64,000 nucleotides of DNA from Lysinibacillus xylanilyticus (GTDB taxonomy: Bacteria > Bacillota > Bacilli > Bacillales_A > Planococcaceae): the NCBI RefSeq assembly GCF_001183605.1, contig NZ_LFXJ01000005.1, positions 1,116,001 to 1,180,000 on the forward strand. Reading direction: 5' to 3'. This document shows, piece after piece, positions 62,391 through 64,000 of the stretch (positions are counted from its first letter, which is position 1; every line of letters starts with the position of its first letter). A program made the translations under genes and the position numbers. The notes under the pieces were generated by a model, which did no database searches, was not told the origin of the DNA, and saw nothing but the letters and a program-made list of their open reading frames with translations.

Positions 62391-64000
62391 TTAATTTTTT
62401 TGCTCAAGGCATTGATAAATTGCCATCATATCTCGTTTATTCAATTCTCGGATACGGTTGAAAATAGGAATATCTGCAACAGCCTCCGTAAGTAAGCTTT
62501 CATCTACAACGTCGCTTACTTTGCCAGTTAGCCATGTTTGCACGTCTACGCCTTCGACAATTTCCTTACGTCCTTCATCATTAATGCCACTTGCAGAGCA
62601 ACTAACACATGGTACGGATAATTTATAGACGCCATCATGGAGATTGTCCTCTGAAATGACTTTCTTTCCATCACAGAATGGACATTTATGGCTTGCTTTA
62701 ATTTTATTAATTTGTGTCACTATTTTTTTGTAGCCAAATGCTTCATAGACGTACGTTAATTTTTTGTATTTTCCATTAGTGAAATACTTATCAATAATGG
62801 TTTCTCTCGTTTCGTCAATGTTGGCAAAATCACAGATTGTAATTAGATTTTTGCTACTTATTACTTCGATATTATCTTTAATTTTGTCCCAGAATGGTAA
62901 AACATTATTTAGTACTATTTCATAACCCGCTAAGCTTGCTAGATCTAATTCAAGCATTTTTAACGACACTTGTGTTTCTCTTGGAAGTAATGAGACATCT
63001 TCCGTAAGAGTCATATCGCCACCAACAATTGCTTTTAGTTTTTCAAGCTGTGGTAGGTTGCCTACTGTTTCTATGACCTGGTCGAGAGGTCGATGTATAA
63101 GCTCACGAATATCAGAGTCCCCGAATGTTAGTTTTTTCTTATGGTTTAGCACGGCTCCTTGACAGATTGGACAGCCAATCATTTTTTTTGATTCTTTCAT
63201 TTGCTCTTTAATAATTGATTTTGAAATAACCATATAACGTCCAAGGATAAAATTAAAGCCTTCCCATTTTTTTGAAGATTTACTTGCTTTATCATAAAAA
63301 GATTTTTCCCAATAACCATATAGGAATGTATGTCTTTCTTCTTCTGTCATCTCATTGTAGCTTTTACTAATATCTTGACCTAGTTCATTCTTGATCTCAT
63401 CAAAAAGGAATTGTAATTTCGGATGTTGATAATATTTTAATACTTCCATCACGTCTGGATGTAATAAACCATCCCAGAATGGCACTGTTTTGTCTTGAAT
63501 GACTAAATCAATATCAAATTCTTCAATTTGCAGGCGACCAGAACAGCTAGGGCAATGATTTTCCTGACTAAAGAAATCGAAGCTTCTTGTATCTTTATTC
63601 GTTGGATGTGCAGCCACTATATGGTTGATTAGGCCACCGATTTCATATAAAAAACTATACTGACTATACAAGTGTCTTTCTAGATCAATGGCGACGACAG
63701 GTGCAATTGTTGCAGATTCATACTCTCCATATATCAAACGGGCCATTGATGATAGGCTTTTTAAAATACCGCCTTTATAGATGTTTTCGGCATTTTTAAA
63801 ATAGCTAATATGATTGTCTTCTAAGTAATGGATGCCGTTTTTTGAAGCTAGTGTTGAAGATATATGCAATGGAGCATCACTGTTTGTACTGTTAAGTTGA
63901 CTAAAATAATCATCATGACTAACAACATCAAGATGTCGAATAGGTTCTTGCTGTCTTTTTCCAAAATCAACGATAAAATCAGAGCTATCTATCATATAAG
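62391..64000 (-). CDS. UvrA-like protein with degenerate ABC motifs (N-terminus outside window)
   Basis: 536 residues visible; the frame is open to the window edge and no ribosome-binding site precedes the ATG at 63995, so the true start is probably further right. Four CxxC pairs (C148/C151, C275/C278, C438/C441, C463/C466) sit where UvrA has its zinc modules, and the segments WEGFNFILGRYMV to CPICQG and CPFCDG to CVSCSASG follow UvrA order. The ABC signature is replaced by LLPRETQVSLK (expected LSGGE-Q) and Walker B by IVLNNVLPF (expected LDEP). The second signature and Walker B are absent because the protein ends first. Catalysis is doubtful in this part. Confidence 0.65.
   Translation of the reverse strand, partial: YMIDSSDFIVDFGKRQQEPIRHLDVVSHDDYFSQLNSTNSDAPLHISSTLASKNGIHYLEDNHISYFKNAENIYKGGILKSLSSMARLIYGEYESATIAPVVAIDLERHLYSQYSFLYEIGGLINHIVAAHPTNKDTRSFDFFSQENHCPSCSGRLQIEEFDIDLVIQDKTVPFWDGLLHPDVMEVLKYYQHPKLQFLFDEIKNELGQDISKSYNEMTEEERHTFLYGYWEKSFYDKASKSSKKWEGFNFILGRYMVISKSIIKEQMKESKKMIGCPICQGAVLNHKKKLTFGDSDIRELIHRPLDQVIETVGNLPQLEKLKAIVGGDMTLTEDVSLLPRETQVSLKMLELDLASLAGYEIVLNNVLPFWDKIKDNIEVISSKNLITICDFANIDETRETIIDKYFTNGKYKKLTYVYEAFGYKKIVTQINKIKASHKCPFCDGKKVISEDNLHDGVYKLSVPCVSCSASGINDEGRKEIVEGVDVQTWLTGKVSDVVDESLLTEAVADIPIFNRIRELNKRDMMAIYQCLEQKN

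Overview
The window is 64 kb of AT-rich DNA from an aerobic, spore-forming Bacillales bacterium, most likely Lysinibacillus or a close relative in the Planococcaceae. That assignment is inference. It rests on two YjcZ-type micro-genes (about 10.1 and 60.6 kb), a YqhV-family gene, an SLH-anchored NlpC/P60 hydrolase, and Bacillus-type families such as DUF4256, DUF2089, DUF3977 and AdaA/AdaB. I see no rRNA, tRNA, CRISPR array, prophage or complete insertion sequence. Genes are mostly short operons on the minus strand, separated by unusually many decayed genes.

0-16.7 kb: tail of a DHHW/DUF4358 surface-acetylation operon, an IS1182 transposase stub, bluB, a DUF445 membrane protein, DUF4256, a YqhV-like protein, a GH129-like lipoprotein, a YjcZ gene, an SF1 helicase and a GC-rich DinB-family gene that looks imported. 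This stretch is heavily rearranged. The 3' end of the helicase gene is duplicated 2.2 kb away and fused to a YjcZ remnant, a PAP2 gene is cut at a 17-bp-stem inverted repeat, and two further pseudogenes lie at 16.1-16.7 kb.

16.7-20.9 kb: an alkylation-damage module. adaA, adaB and a radical-SAM (SPL-like) gene form one minus-strand operon. A 2OG-Fe(II) oxygenase gene lies upstream of it, and alkA is divergent. A shared 12-bp motif upstream of adaA and between the oxygenase and alkA may be the AdaA operator. A 3'-end structure like that of an IS200/IS605 element sits between adaA and the oxygenase gene.

21-34 kb: an ornithine-cyclodeaminase-family gene with an MHS transporter and a divergent XRE-cupin regulator; an OmpR-type two-component system next to a DedA-PAP2 fusion protein and a divergent COG4705 membrane protein; a nitroreductase, a methyltransferase, an aldo/keto reductase, and SDR and SRPBCC remnants.

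34-46 kb: a three-gene ABC-2 transporter operon; a LuxR regulator divergent from a class II HDAC-like amidohydrolase; a stalk-domain exported protein; an M1-type metallopeptidase lipoprotein whose natural start codon reads ATA; a CDF transporter; and a DUF3977 gene broken by one in-frame TGA.

45-51 kb: an arsenic operon (arsR, acr3, flavoprotein) and a DUF2089/SHOCT-like operon.

51-64 kb: an NlpC/P60-SLH hydrolase, a Nudix hydrolase, and a complete nikABCDE-type transporter operon preceded by a cobalamin riboswitch with its own terminator. The riboswitch suggests cobalt import for B12. A DUF71/COG2102 ATP-pyrophosphatase of the kind linked to B12 salvage lies 3 kb beyond the riboswitch. The window ends in a highly structured repeat region and a partial UvrA-like protein whose visible ABC motifs are degenerate.
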